This document shows positions 22,760 through 31,128 of a stretch of DNA of 64,000 nucleotides, piece by piece. The stretch lies in the IMG/VR virus record IMGVR_UViG_3300031565_000015, positions 1 to 64,000 of that record. The stretch is one strand, 5' to 3'. The notes under the pieces are model-generated. The model worked only from the letters and a program-made list of their open reading frames with translations. It did not search any database and had not been told where the DNA came from. The stretch's first letter is position 1. Every line of letters starts with the position of its first letter. The DNA is from a virus. The position numbers were made by a program, and so were the translations under genes.

Positions 22760-23725
22760 TTAATAGGGAATGTCGTCAGTGGGGGCTCCAGTATTTAGCG
22801 GACCGTAGTGCGGCGGGATAGGCTGTTGCTGGCCGGGGGCCTGGAACTGCTGGCCGGGGGCCTGGAACTGGGGCCCGCCCTGTGGGGCCTGGAACTGGGG
22901 CCCGCCCTGTGGGGCCTGGAACTGGGGCCCGCCCTGTGGGGCCTGGAACTGCGGACCGGCAGGAGCGCCCTGTGGGGGTTGGAACTGTGGACCGGCAGGA
23001 GCGCCCTGTGGTGCCTGGAACTGCGGACCGGCAGGAGCGCCCTGTGGTGCCTGGAACTGCGGACCGGCAGGAGCGCCCTGTGGTGCCTGGAACTGCTGTC
23101 CCGCCGAGGGCTGGCCGGGGGGCATGATTCCGGCAGTCGGGGCAACAGGTGTCGCACTGGCGCCGGCAGGCAGTTGAACTGCTGGAGCACCTGTCAGTAT
23201 AGAAGGATCGGCCCCGCCGGATTTGATCTCGGACCCATAGCCTACCACTTCAAACAATTCAGGATATAATTTGATTCCAGGAGTCTGCCTTTTACCGACA
23301 TCGGCATTGTTGCTTTTAATGACGAACGGCACCCTGACGTAATCACCACACTTGACCTGGGATTTATCCGTAATCTGCAAAACCTGTCCGTTTTCCTGAC
23401 GATAAGTGCTGAAGGGGTACAGACTCCCCATGGAGAAAACCCAACAGCCCTGCCAGCCTTCTTTGTCCTTGAAAGCGATCTGATCGCCGTCTTTATACTT
23501 CCAGCTAAAATTGTTCGCCTGGAACTCACCTCTTGGCCATGACAACTGCGCCACTGAGTTGAGCATGGCCAACACATTATTCACTGTGGGGTCTGTTTTC
23601 TGAACAGCCACCCCCACATAGTAGTGTTGCCCTGTAATATTTCCCTGTTGGTCTTTGTCGTCATAAGGTGTGAACAAATTACCTTCAACGAACCGCCCTA
23701 CAATCCACTGTCTTTCATCAGCCAT
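22760..23725 (-). CDS. DUF2815-type single-stranded DNA-binding protein with repeat tail
   Basis: 321 residues. The N-terminal ~180 residues form an OB-fold-like domain (FVEGNLFTPYDDK, GDYVRVPFVIKSN) of the DUF2815 ssDNA-binding group. The C-terminal third is a low-complexity PQFQAPQG(AP/GG) repeat, ending in TDDIPY, an acidic tip like those SSBs use to recruit partners. It lies directly upstream of polA in the transcript. Confidence 0.8.
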   Translation of the reverse strand: MADERQWIVGRFVEGNLFTPYDDKDQQGNITGQHYYVGVAVQKTDPTVNNVLAMLNSVAQLSWPRGEFQANNFSWKYKDGDQIAFKDKEGWQGCWVFSMGSLYPFSTYRQENGQVLQITDKSQVKCGDYVRVPFVIKSNNADVGKRQTPGIKLYPELFEVVGYGSEIKSGGADPSILTGAPAVQLPAGASATPVAPTAGIMPPGQPSAGQQFQAPQGAPAGPQFQAPQGAPAGPQFQAPQGAPAGPQFQPPQGAPAGPQFQAPQGGPQFQAPQGGPQFQAPQGGPQFQAPGQQFQAPGQQQPIPPHYGPLNTGAPTDDIPY

Positions 23726-24782
23726 TGATAATACTCCTTATTGCGTCTAAATCGACGAGGTTAAGTTTATGTCCTTGTAATTCCCGTTTAGCCATGAAGT
23801 CAATCATGCCGTCATCTATCAGTTTCCTGTCAATCGCCTGAGTCGGTGTGATTGGGGACTCGGGCTGCCGGAGGTCGATACCCATTTCATCACCGGCGGT
23901 AATAGCATCCACTGTCCATTTTAAAGCACTCATGGTCTGTCGGGCCTCATACCCCGGCAGTAGTTTACCGCCTTTGATGAGTGCCAATCCATGGGCCTCC
24001 AGTGCTGTCAGTCTATGTTTGATCCTCGCTGCCGCAGTCTCCAGCCTGGACAGTTCGATTGCAACTTCATTTGGTGTCGGGGCGAAACTATCTGATATTC
24101 CAGCAGCATCCATGCAGTCTCCCGCAGCATGGGCGTTCGTTGGACAGTTTATAATGTGCTTACAGTACCGGCAGTGGTCGCCAGAACAGGTCGGTGCGTC
24201 CGGCAGTACCGCCAGTCTAACCTGATTGTCAATCTGGTTGGTGTAATTCCGGAGCAGTTCCGCGCTAAATCCCCAGGACCAGACAGGGCCTCCAGACCGT
24301 CTGTTCGCCCGGGGCTGGCATATATGAATCTGCACGTCCCTAATACCCGGTGTGGCTTTAATTATCGCACCTGTTATGCACTGCCAGTTGTTTTCAGGGA
24401 ACACCCATCCATGGCCGTACTTAAAGTCAACGATGTGCAGTGTGTACCCTGAGATCGCCCAGAAGTCGGGTATGCAGACCACAGTGTGCCCACTGACTTC
24501 CAGTTCCCCTCGGTCTTCCACACCTCCACGCTCGGCGTTCAGAGAGTAGCAGAACGCGGTGTATTTCTCAACCGCTGTTATCATCTCCTGGTCTACCCAC
24601 ACATCCAGGATCTGCTGACCCAGGAACTCTGACGGCAACTTACGTTCGAGCAGACACATCTCTGCCACTTTAGCCGCCGCCCGTCCTTCCCAGTTCGGCT
24701 CACCGTAAGGATACTGTTTCTCTGCCAGGTACGAACCGGCGCATCCCATAACCCGGAATAGCCCGGAAGCGTTGAACTTCAT
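23718..24782 (-). CDS. DUF2800 nuclease (PD-(D/E)XK)
   Basis: 354 residues. CGAGSYLAEKQYP-like start (GCAGSYLAEK), GHTVVCIPDFWAI, LHIVDFKYGHGWV (catalytic D-x-K) and a CSGDHCRYCKHIINC cysteine cluster match DUF2800, a Cas4/RecB-like exonuclease family in phages. It likely processes DNA ends in recombination. The ATG region overlaps the next gene. Confidence 0.82.
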   Translation of the reverse strand: MKFNASGLFRVMGCAGSYLAEKQYPYGEPNWEGRAAAKVAEMCLLERKLPSEFLGQQILDVWVDQEMITAVEKYTAFCYSLNAERGGVEDRGELEVSGHTVVCIPDFWAISGYTLHIVDFKYGHGWVFPENNWQCITGAIIKATPGIRDVQIHICQPRANRRSGGPVWSWGFSAELLRNYTNQIDNQVRLAVLPDAPTCSGDHCRYCKHIINCPTNAHAAGDCMDAAGISDSFAPTPNEVAIELSRLETAAARIKHRLTALEAHGLALIKGGKLLPGYEARQTMSALKWTVDAITAGDEMGIDLRQPESPITPTQAIDRKLIDDGMIDFMAKRELQGHKLNLVDLDAIRSIING

Positions 24783-25912
24783 GACTGCGGACCCGTCAGG
24801 CCGAGGGCCAGAGCTGCCGCAGGAATACTGCTCGGAGTGTTCTGGAGTGCAGCTATTGTCGGCAGTCCGGCAGCCGCGAGGATACCGTCAGCCGCCACAT
24901 GGTTGATACCTTTACCGGCGGCTTCCCGCATCAACGGAGCCCACTTGGTGATAGACCCGTAGGCTGGCAGTTCGCCGGGGGCTGTTGGCAAGGGAAGTTC
25001 CTGCTGGACGGGGGGTGCTGGCGGAACGGTCTGATTCGTTGGTGTGTTAAGGTATCCAGGGCTGTTGGTGGGCGCGGTCGTTTCGGCAACCGGGGGCGAT
25101 GTCTGAACCGGAGGAACTGACTGAAACTGGTCTGTTACAGGTGCGGACGCTGTGATGAAACCCCCTTCTGTCGTGGGATTTGTAGGAGCTAACTGATTTA
25201 ACGCTTCCGCGCCTGCGGAACGATGACTGTCATTGAATGTTTCTGTCGGTACCTTCTGAAACTGATCGACTACCGGCTCAACAGTGTGGTATTTCTGGAA
25301 CAATTCAGTCTTAACCTGCGCCAGCAGGATCGGATCAACCCCCTTCCGATGAATCCAGGACCCTTCCTTCTTGTCACCCACAGTCTGTTTGTACTTGGTT
25401 TTCCCAGAACTGTGGATACGTTTATCCCATGGAATACCTTCGGAGTCGAGTTCAGGTGCGTTGGTGGTAGCTGCCTGAACTGGCGGTGCCGTCTGCACCG
25501 GAGGAACTGGCGGTGCTACCGTACTGCAAGGCATGGCAGAATATAAGGGTGATGTTTCAACCCATTCGTTCATGAGTCCTGACTGCGGCGGTGTTCCCCC
25601 AGCACATGATGCGTCTCCAGATCTTCTTGATATGATCTCTTCAATTGCTTCCTGCGCTGGAGGATCTTCCTTCCAGGTTTCCATGGGTTTTAATTTCACT
25701 TCAGGATCTGGTTTTACAGCACAGCCAGTGCATTCTGTACCTAATGGGTTTTCTTTTTTACCCAAAGCGTAGATGCCTTTTTCAGATTCATAACGAATAC
25801 GGACCTCCTCCTCTTTTTTCAATCTTTCGTAATCCTGTCGGCTTTCGTCGTCAGGCAGCACTCTCGCAATGTCGAGCATTGCGCGTCCAATAATTCTTAA
25901 AATCTCTTTCAT
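24779..25912 (-). CDS. Phage protein with PWDKRIHSSGK motif
   Basis: 377 residues. It contains LDSEGIPWDKRIHSSGKTK followed by RKGVDPILLAQVKTEL, a module seen in many phage hypotheticals. The flanks are proline-rich linkers with repeated PPVQT segments. The C-terminus (GELPAYGSITKWAPLM... and INHVAADGILAAAGLPTIAAL) is helical. It is coupled to the DUF2800 gene, suggesting a recombination role, but function is unknown. Confidence 0.7.
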   Translation of the reverse strand: MKEILRIIGRAMLDIARVLPDDESRQDYERLKKEEEVRIRYESEKGIYALGKKENPLGTECTGCAVKPDPEVKLKPMETWKEDPPAQEAIEEIISRRSGDASCAGGTPPQSGLMNEWVETSPLYSAMPCSTVAPPVPPVQTAPPVQAATTNAPELDSEGIPWDKRIHSSGKTKYKQTVGDKKEGSWIHRKGVDPILLAQVKTELFQKYHTVEPVVDQFQKVPTETFNDSHRSAGAEALNQLAPTNPTTEGGFITASAPVTDQFQSVPPVQTSPPVAETTAPTNSPGYLNTPTNQTVPPAPPVQQELPLPTAPGELPAYGSITKWAPLMREAAGKGINHVAADGILAAAGLPTIAALQNTPSSIPAAALALGLTGPQS

Positions 25913-25935
25913 AGTTTTCTCCTGTTATTTGAGTG

Positions 25936-26319
25936 TTATTGTATTTTAAGATCCACATCAGGTACGATAACCTGTGGCTTAAATATTACCTTATAGTGAT
26001 AAGTGCTGACATCAACAGCGTCCAGTTGCTCTGCAAAATATGTCACATTATCGGATAGTCCCAGATAATGCTTTTTATACTCTTTTGATCCTGTCTTACA
26101 CGTAACTCGCAGAATACCAGAACTTGGCTCAATAGAGCATCTTCCTTCCAGCGTGAGCATATAGGTGTCGGTGATGCCATTGTAAAAGACTATACGCCTG
26201 TTTATCTCGAACATATCCGCTGCTTTAGAAAGATTGTGGGAAGCAACATCGGCATCCGTGCTACACCCAATAAGCGCCCCAAGTAACAGAACTGCGATAA
26301 ACATTTTTAAATACTTCAT
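25936..26319 (-). CDS. Beta-sandwich lipoprotein
   Basis: 127 residues. MKYLKMFIAVLLLGALIGC is a lipoprotein signal. The mature part (DVASHNLSKAADMFEINRRIVFYNGITD, CKTGSKEYKKHYLGLSDNVTYF, VIFKPQVIVPDV) is a family frequent in phages and prophages, function unknown; export to the periplasmic side is predicted. GGAGG site. Confidence 0.8.
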   Translation of the reverse strand: MKYLKMFIAVLLLGALIGCSTDADVASHNLSKAADMFEINRRIVFYNGITDTYMLTLEGRCSIEPSSGILRVTCKTGSKEYKKHYLGLSDNVTYFAEQLDAVDVSTYHYKVIFKPQVIVPDVDLKIQ

Positions 26320-26335
26320 ACTGCCATACCTCCTG

Positions 26336-26641
26336 TTATTTAATGATTTTAACCGGGCAACCGAAATGGTCTTCCAGTTCTTTAATTGTGACTTCTTTCA
26401 CAGTTTCCGGCACCAGATACGCTTTTGAATGCAGATAGATCTTCCCGTTCCGAGTGTTCTTGATGAACACGTCGTGCCTCTGGTGGCCAGAAGCTGATGA
26501 GAGGTACGGACCGACCTCATGACCTACAATTTGAAAGGTAGTTTCCTCCCAACCAGCACCTGTATTGCACCGTGGTTGGAAGCTATCAACTCTAATCATC
26601 CAACTTATGTCAATAACCCTGACCTTATCTCCTGTCTTCAT
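26336..26641 (-). CDS. Hypothetical protein
   Basis: 101 residues, GGGAGGA site. The start (MKTGDKVRVIDISWM) and middle suggest a small beta barrel; the C-terminus KEVTIKELEDHFGCPVKIIK is familiar from short phage proteins. Function unknown. Confidence 0.7.
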   Translation of the reverse strand: MKTGDKVRVIDISWMIRVDSFQPRCNTGAGWEETTFQIVGHEVGPYLSSASGHQRHDVFIKNTRNGKIYLHSKAYLVPETVKEVTIKELEDHFGCPVKIIK

Positions 26642-26681
26642 AATAATCCTCCCGTTCTGTTGGTTAATGTTAATTATAAAC

Positions 26682-26712
26682 CAGTAGTATCAGTATAATA
26701 TTAATTTGTCAA
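26682..26712 (-). promoter_or_regulatory. Leftward promoter with ATTATACTGATAC element
   Basis: Minus strand TTGACA (26712-26707) and, 17 bp on, TACTAC (26689-26684). Between them lies ATTATACTGATAC, an element repeated at 58794-58824 and partly at 19938-19952. It precedes the 26641-26336 gene by about 45 bp. Confidence 0.65.
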
Positions 26713-26726
26713 GCTATATTTTGTTT

Positions 26727-26993
26727 TTAACACCCTTCCATGACGGCAAGGTTTGTTTTGTGGTTACATTTTTCACAGATGAACATATAACAGCCTGCAC
26801 CCCAGGCAGAATCCATTAGGCATTCCCCTTCTTCCTGAACATGGTCTCTGGTAAGTTCTTTATCTTCAATAACTTTCAGGTCGTATGTGTATTCTTCAAT
26901 GTCTGGATCATACGCCCCGTTCTGATCACAATCATCACAACATGGAATGACTTGGATTTTAAATAAAATCCCACTGCATTTTTTACATTTCAT
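26727..26993 (-). CDS. Zinc-ribbon hypothetical protein
   Basis: 88 residues. MKCKKCSG, CCDDCD and FICEKCNHK provide three Cys pairs. The acidic middle is unrecognised. GGAGAA site; transcribed from the divergent promoter pair at 27051. Confidence 0.7.
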   Translation of the reverse strand: MKCKKCSGILFKIQVIPCCDDCDQNGAYDPDIEEYTYDLKVIEDKELTRDHVQEEGECLMDSAWGAGCYMFICEKCNHKTNLAVMEGC

Positions 26994-27050
26994 ATAAAAT
27001 TCTCCAGTTCTGTGAGTTACGGCCTCAACCTACATCTCTCAGCCATAAAA

Positions 27051-27121
27051 GTCCAATTGATTGTTCCTATAGAACCTATAGATTTTAACAATTGGACATC
27101 TGTTCGGTCTGGTGGTAAGTG
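27051..27121. promoter_or_regulatory. Divergent activator-type promoter pair
   Basis: One doubled site (CCTATAG at 27066-27072 and 27075-27081) is flanked by a leftward TTGGAC (27056-27051) and a rightward TTGGAC (27092-27097), each about 10 bp away. The rightward -10 is TAAGTG (27116-27121), the leftward one is poor (TAGGTT). CTATAG is self-complementary, so one bound activator could serve both directions. Confidence 0.7.
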
Positions 27122-27161
27122 TGGGTTCACAGTTGTCTTACTTTAATCAGGAGGTAATCAA

Positions 27162-27581
27162 ATGTTTTTTATTTACGATCAAAATAATAATTATCTATTC
27201 ACAGTAACAGACGAAGAAATGATTGATTATACAGAATATGAAAATTATTCTTACGTGGAAACGGACCATCCAGAACACCCCCTACCTTGGACGTACGAAA
27301 ATCCAGAAGAAACAGCTTTTTGCTCAGGTGTAAAATCTTTTGGTAGTTGTAGTGATTACGTTAGCTCAATAGACACATCGGGTGTACTGGACGAGTCTAA
27401 AATACCAGGAACTGTGTCTTTCATGCCAGAGCCTGAACTCAGAGACGTACTGATCGTCGGAACGCCACTGACAATCCACTTGGATGACAAAGAGTTCTGT
27501 ACTGCTGAGATTGCCACAGTTATCGAACTTGAAGATGGTTCTCTGGATTTTACAATTAAAAACGTGAGGGTAACAGAATGA
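27162..27581 (+). CDS. Hypothetical protein
   Basis: 139 residues, very acidic. MFFIYDQNNNYLFTVTDEEMI and then a proline/acid-rich middle. The second half is beta-like (DVLIVGTPLTIHLDDKEF). CAGGAGG site. Function unknown. First gene of the rightward accessory operon. Confidence 0.7.
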   Translation: MFFIYDQNNNYLFTVTDEEMIDYTEYENYSYVETDHPEHPLPWTYENPEETAFCSGVKSFGSCSDYVSSIDTSGVLDESKIPGTVSFMPEPELRDVLIVGTPLTIHLDDKEFCTAEIATVIELEDGSLDFTIKNVRVTE

Positions 27582-27817
27582 AAGATTATTCCTACCAAGA
27601 CGTAGAAGGGCAGGATTTCAGCAAACAGGACTTACGGGACTACAACTTCAACCATATTTACGCGCCGGAGGTTTCTTTTGCAGGGTCCAACCTGGCAGGT
27701 GTTGACTTATCGAGCGGCTATCTGCTCGGGGCGGATTTCTCAGGTGCCGTCCTCAGTAATGTAAAGATGAGCGCAGGTGACTTATGGTACGCACAAGATC
27801 AGGGGGCTATTGTATGA
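27578..27817 (+). CDS. Pentapeptide-repeat protein
   Basis: 79 residues. QDFSKQDLRDYNF, VSFAGSNLAGVDL, GADFSGAVLSNV show A(D/N)LxG-type pentapeptides forming a short right-handed beta-helix. The ATG overlaps the previous stop. Pentapeptide proteins can bind gyrase; nothing specific indicates that here. Confidence 0.75.
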   Translation: MKDYSYQDVEGQDFSKQDLRDYNFNHIYAPEVSFAGSNLAGVDLSSGYLLGADFSGAVLSNVKMSAGDLWYAQDQGAIV

Positions 27818-27993
27818 TTCCACAGAAATACAAAGACGCCAGATTAAATCCGGAATATGTAGACTATCTGGAACGGGAAGTCCGGAAGCTCGGTAAGGTA
27901 CGACAGGCGCTGTACGCTCTGGAAGGAAAAGACGACGGGTCGATCCACGTCTTATGGGACTGTGTAACCTCTATCTTAAAGGCCCTCTCATGA
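27814..27993 (+). CDS. Small helical protein
   Basis: 59 residues from the ATG at 27814 (overlapping the previous stop). EYVDYLEREVRKLGKVRQAL is a coiled-coil-like helix. AGGGGG site. Function unknown. Confidence 0.6.
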   Translation: MIPQKYKDARLNPEYVDYLEREVRKLGKVRQALYALEGKDDGSIHVLWDCVTSILKALS

Positions 27994-28148
27994 CATACCT
28001 CGACGCACTACCACTGCTCATAGCTATAGAGTCTTTCGGGGCGGCAATCTCCCGGCTCTGGCGTGGGCGGTGGGGGTCAGGACTGTACTGGCTGTCCGCC
28101 GGCATGTTAAATCTATCAGTTATATTCCTGATTAAGAGGTATGGGTGA
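27990..28148 (+). CDS. Small membrane protein
   Basis: 52 residues from the ATG at 27990, coupled by ATGA. Two hydrophobic helices (ALPLLIAIESFGAAI and WLSAGMLNLSVIFLI). Could be holin-like given the endolysin 2 kb downstream, but that is inference. Confidence 0.55.
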   Translation: MTYLDALPLLIAIESFGAAISRLWRGRWGSGLYWLSAGMLNLSVIFLIKRYG

Positions 28149-28393
28149 AGTGGCTGATTCTGATAGCCCTGATAGCGCTACCGAGTCCGGTATATTACGA
28201 CCGAGCCGCCCTGGAAAATATCCACACTATCAGTGCTGCCAGTGACTACCAGATATATGAACGAACCACAACACATAAAACGAGGAGACCTAAACATGAG
28301 AAAATTAATACTCTTCAGATGGAATTATCCGTTGAGATGGTACGTCAGGCGCGTAGGACTGGCAGATCCTTACCGCGACGGTACTCCGAATAG
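28145..28393 (+). CDS. Hypothetical secreted or membrane-anchored protein
   Basis: 82 residues with a GTG start overlapping the previous stop. VKWLILIALIALPSPVYY looks like a signal peptide or anchor. The second half overlaps the next gene by about 100 bases, so its true C-terminus is doubtful. Confidence 0.45.
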   Translation: MKWLILIALIALPSPVYYDRAALENIHTISAASDYQIYERTTTHKTRRPKHEKINTLQMELSVEMVRQARRTGRSLPRRYSE

Positions 28394-28472
28394 GATACTG
28401 ATGACTAAGTGGGTCATGCGACTGACAGGTGTTAAGCTCGGGAAGGCGTATGAGTTTGTTAAGAACGTATAG
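28296..28472 (+). CDS. Small basic hypothetical protein
   Basis: 58 residues from the ATG at 28296 after GAGGAGACC. It is arginine- and tryptophan-rich (WNYPLRWYVRRVG). Good translation signal despite overlap with 28145-28393. Function unknown. Confidence 0.6.
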   Translation: MRKLILFRWNYPLRWYVRRVGLADPYRDGTPNRILMTKWVMRLTGVKLGKAYEFVKNV

Positions 28473-28519
28473 TCTGGAATAGGACGCTCAACAAATAATC
28501 ATATAAAAAGGACAATAAA

Positions 28520-29080
28520 ATGTTTAATTTTAACGAATGGCAAGTGGCTGGATATGTAAGTATCATAATCTTTGTTTTGTGGATTATTTCTTTTATCGCG
28601 GCAGAAATTTGGAAATATGTGTGGGCATGGATAGATGACAGCAAACCCGAAAAGAGAAATTTTATAATAAACAAACTTGGTTCTCTTGTTGAATCTAAAT
28701 GGAAATATCCTGTTTATAATTGCGCTGAAAGACACGCTAAAGACCCAAGTGAAAGAGGTGAAATATTTGGGTACGCCAAAGACAAAAAGTATAATGAAAC
28801 ATCCTGTCATGGCCTGGATGAGGGGTGCAGTAAAGACTATGTTTACGCGAGTTCTATGATGCACAAAGACACCTTCAATTTGTCGTTTAAGATTATCCCA
28901 ATCACGGTACTTACGCCGTTTTGGGTATTAATATCAATAAAATTTTATACCGCAGGAATGGTTATTGGAGGCCTTATATTAACAGCATACCTTTCAAGAT
29001 TTACAAGAAGGTTAAGCAAAAAATTTAAAATTCATTCAGCCGACAAATCAATCCATTTAACACCGTCAGAAGACAAATAA
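28520..29080 (+). CDS. Multi-span membrane protein
   Basis: 186 residues with an N-terminal helix (YVSIIIFVLWIISFIAAEIW), a soluble middle with CAERHA, CHGLDEGCSKD, and two further helices (IIPITVLTPFWVLISI and GMVIGGLILTAYL). Its codons are more A-rich than the neighbours'. Function unknown. Confidence 0.7.
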   Translation: MFNFNEWQVAGYVSIIIFVLWIISFIAAEIWKYVWAWIDDSKPEKRNFIINKLGSLVESKWKYPVYNCAERHAKDPSERGEIFGYAKDKKYNETSCHGLDEGCSKDYVYASSMMHKDTFNLSFKIIPITVLTPFWVLISIKFYTAGMVIGGLILTAYLSRFTRRLSKKFKIHSADKSIHLTPSEDK

Positions 29081-29122
29081 CTACAGATTGGACAATCTAT
29101 GCTGAATAAAAAGGAGGATACC

Positions 29123-29359
29123 ATGTCTTGCTGGACAAAAGAAGAACTCGAAAACATGCTTGAGGATGTGGTCAACGAGCTTGATTTATCAGAATCGGCC
29201 ATTGAAGAACATGGCCCGAATGGGACAGCACCCGCGGTACTTGTTCGCCTTGTTCTTGACCAAAAAGATAGGGAGATTCAACTCCTGAAAAAAGGGTTTG
29301 TTGATTTGTCTGAAAACGAGGCAATGGCCCGTAGAGAATTGCACGAAAGACTATATTAA
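29123..29359 (+). CDS. Small acidic helical protein
   Basis: 78 residues from the ATG at 29123 after AAGGAGG. WTKEELENMLEDVVNELDLSE is an acidic helix and the C-terminus is helical. Such short acidic proteins are common in phage accessory operons; function unknown. Confidence 0.65.
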   Translation: MSCWTKEELENMLEDVVNELDLSESAIEEHGPNGTAPAVLVRLVLDQKDREIQLLKKGFVDLSENEAMARRELHERLY

Positions 29360-29396
29360 TCGCCCTATTTGGACGAATACGTTAAGGAGAAACATC

Positions 29397-29642
29397 ATGC
29401 TAAAAATTAAACAGTCAGAAGAAAATTTTATCCTATATGAGAGAGGCGAATTTAAAAAACCGATAATGATTGTTGATATTTGCGAACTTCAAGAACTCCA
29501 TTCAGAAATTTCATACAACATCGAACTTTACGAAGAATGGCAGAAAAAGCAAAAGCTTAAATCGTGCCTCCTGTACACAGACCCAATTAAAAGCTGTCAA
29601 GCTATAAAAGACAGGGCAGATGAATTAAATAGAAAAAGATAA
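29397..29642 (+). CDS. Hypothetical protein
   Basis: 81 residues from the ATG at 29397 after AAGGAG. A beta start (MLKIKQSEENFILYERG) followed by helices. Function unknown. Confidence 0.65.
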   Translation: MLKIKQSEENFILYERGEFKKPIMIVDICELQELHSEISYNIELYEEWQKKQKLKSCLLYTDPIKSCQAIKDRADELNRKR

Positions 29643-29671
29643 CAGCATATTTATTATAGGGAGGATTTGGG

Positions 29672-30043
29672 ATGAAAATCAATATATCTGAAGAGGTAAG
29701 AAACAGTAAATCGCTGGCAGGACATATTATTCTTCACGGCCTGACAGAAATAATGACACTGAAACAGTGGGGTAAATGGGCAGACCACAAATTGAAGGGA
29801 TCTGACGATATTTATTCTGATATCCAGTTGACCGTTGATGGTATGCCGGTTCCTTTCATGTCTTTTGTCAGAGCATGGGATATGCAAACAGATGATCTCA
29901 TGAAAAAAGAAGTTGAAAAAACTATATCTAATCGTTTTTCAGATGTCACTCAGATTCTATATGACCTAAAAAAAAGAATTAAACCAGAGATAGAATCACG
30001 CCTTGAAGATTGGGAAAAAGAAGAAGAAGTGTCTGACTTATAA
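29672..30043 (+). CDS. Hypothetical protein
   Basis: 123 residues with GGGAGGA. Mostly helical; contains GKWADHKLKGSDDIYSD and an acidic C-terminus (EDWEKEEEVSDL). Function unknown. Confidence 0.7.
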   Translation: MKINISEEVRNSKSLAGHIILHGLTEIMTLKQWGKWADHKLKGSDDIYSDIQLTVDGMPVPFMSFVRAWDMQTDDLMKKEVEKTISNRFSDVTQILYDLKKRIKPEIESRLEDWEKEEEVSDL

Positions 30044-30059
30044 TCATAGGAGACAACCA

Positions 30060-30476
30060 ATGACAGGACAATTAGCAGATCACTTTTATAGAGACGAGTT
30101 CCAATGCAAATGTGGTTGCAAATTCGACACTGTGGACGCTGAACTGATTAACGGCCCCCTCAACTTCCTCCGGACAGATAACGTCCGGGTGACAATTCTG
30201 AGTGGCTGTCGGTGCCTTGAGCACAATGAGACCGTTCAACTCGAAGAGAACCCAGATTACGTTCCATACTCATCGAAATCAACCCATATGGACGGTAAGG
30301 CTGCTGATATCACAGTTGAGAGACAGCAGGGCAAGGCGTGGGTTCTTGTCTCTCCGGATGAAGTAGCCACCCGACTTGAGACCAGGTATCCTGACAGATA
30401 TGGTATCGGTAGGTACAAGACATTCACCCACATCGATGTCCGTTCCGGCGGACCGGCTCGGTGGGACAGACGATGA
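30060..30476 (+). CDS. M15-type peptidase (endolysin)
   Basis: 138 residues from the ATG at 30060 after AGGAG. FYRDEFQCKCGC, LSGCRCLEHN, STHMDGKAADI (H76, D83) and FTHIDVRSG (H124) are the zinc site of M15 D,D- or L,D-endopeptidases. It lacks a signal peptide, so it needs a holin to reach the wall. It should cut peptidoglycan peptides at lysis. Confidence 0.85.
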   Translation: MTGQLADHFYRDEFQCKCGCKFDTVDAELINGPLNFLRTDNVRVTILSGCRCLEHNETVQLEENPDYVPYSSKSTHMDGKAADITVERQQGKAWVLVSPDEVATRLETRYPDRYGIGRYKTFTHIDVRSGGPARWDRR

Positions 30477-30946
30477 GGTATTATACCGGCACCGGCAGCC
30501 CCTCCGCTCCGAGGGATATCCTCGATCTGATGACCAATATAGCCTTCCGTCTCGCTCAGGCCGGATATACTCTCCGTTCCGGAGGGGCTGCCGGTGCGGA
30601 CAAGGCGTTCGAACGGGGGGCCGGTGGTAACGCAGATATTTATCGGGCGAATGATGCGACGTGGGAAGCGATGGAGATGGCCAGGAAGTATCACTCAGCC
30701 TGGGGGCGATGTAGCTCATATGCTCGTAAACTTCATGCGCGGAACGCATTCCAGGTCTTAGGTCCGGGGCTCGACAAACCGTCTGAATTTATGATCTGTT
30801 GGACTCCTGACGGATGTATCTCACATGCCGACAGATCTCGATTTACCGGCGGCACTGGAACGGCCATATCAATTGCAGAAGCGTATGGCGTCCCGATATT
30901 CAACCTGCAACGTAAGGCTCACCGGGATTGGGCGGAGAACAGTTAG
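30473..30946 (+). CDS. SLOG / DprA-like domain protein
   Basis: 157 residues from the ATG at 30473, overlapping the endolysin stop. RYYTGTGSPSAP, LAQAGYTLRSGGAAGADKAFE and TGGTGTAISIAEAYGVPIFNL form a Rossmann-like nucleotide/ligand-binding fold of the SLOG superfamily (DprA, LOG). Related phage proteins are thought to bind nucleotides or ssDNA. Its role next to the lysis gene is unknown. Confidence 0.8.
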   Translation: MRYYTGTGSPSAPRDILDLMTNIAFRLAQAGYTLRSGGAAGADKAFERGAGGNADIYRANDATWEAMEMARKYHSAWGRCSSYARKLHARNAFQVLGPGLDKPSEFMICWTPDGCISHADRSRFTGGTGTAISIAEAYGVPIFNLQRKAHRDWAENS

Positions 30947-31128
30947 TCGAGTGGCTCCAGGCCGTCAGAATCTAATGGAGGTAAAGGTTCGCACCGTCTG
31001 GAGTCATAATCAACATCAGCCCATATAGACCGGACCCTGACACTGATGTCTTTATTCGCTACCGTTTCGTACTTCGTTGAACACCCTGACAGCACCGCCA
31101 GCATTATCACAATCAACAGATATTTCAT
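30943..31128 (-). CDS. Small lipoprotein, possible outer spanin
   Basis: 61 residues, MKYLLIVIMLAVLSGC, with a lipobox and a short mature part with prolines near the C-terminus. GGGAG site. Its position in the lysis region and its size fit an o-spanin, with 31420-31752 as a candidate partner, but its last 4 bases run into the oppositely oriented SLOG gene and the assignment is tentative. Confidence 0.6.
   Translation of the reverse strand: MKYLLIVIMLAVLSGCSTKYETVANKDISVRVRSIWADVDYDSRRCEPLPPLDSDGLEPLD

Noticed and set aside
22808-23269. Rightward frames over the SSB repeat tail
   Set aside because: Antisense shadow of the PQFQAPQG repeat; no ribosome site.
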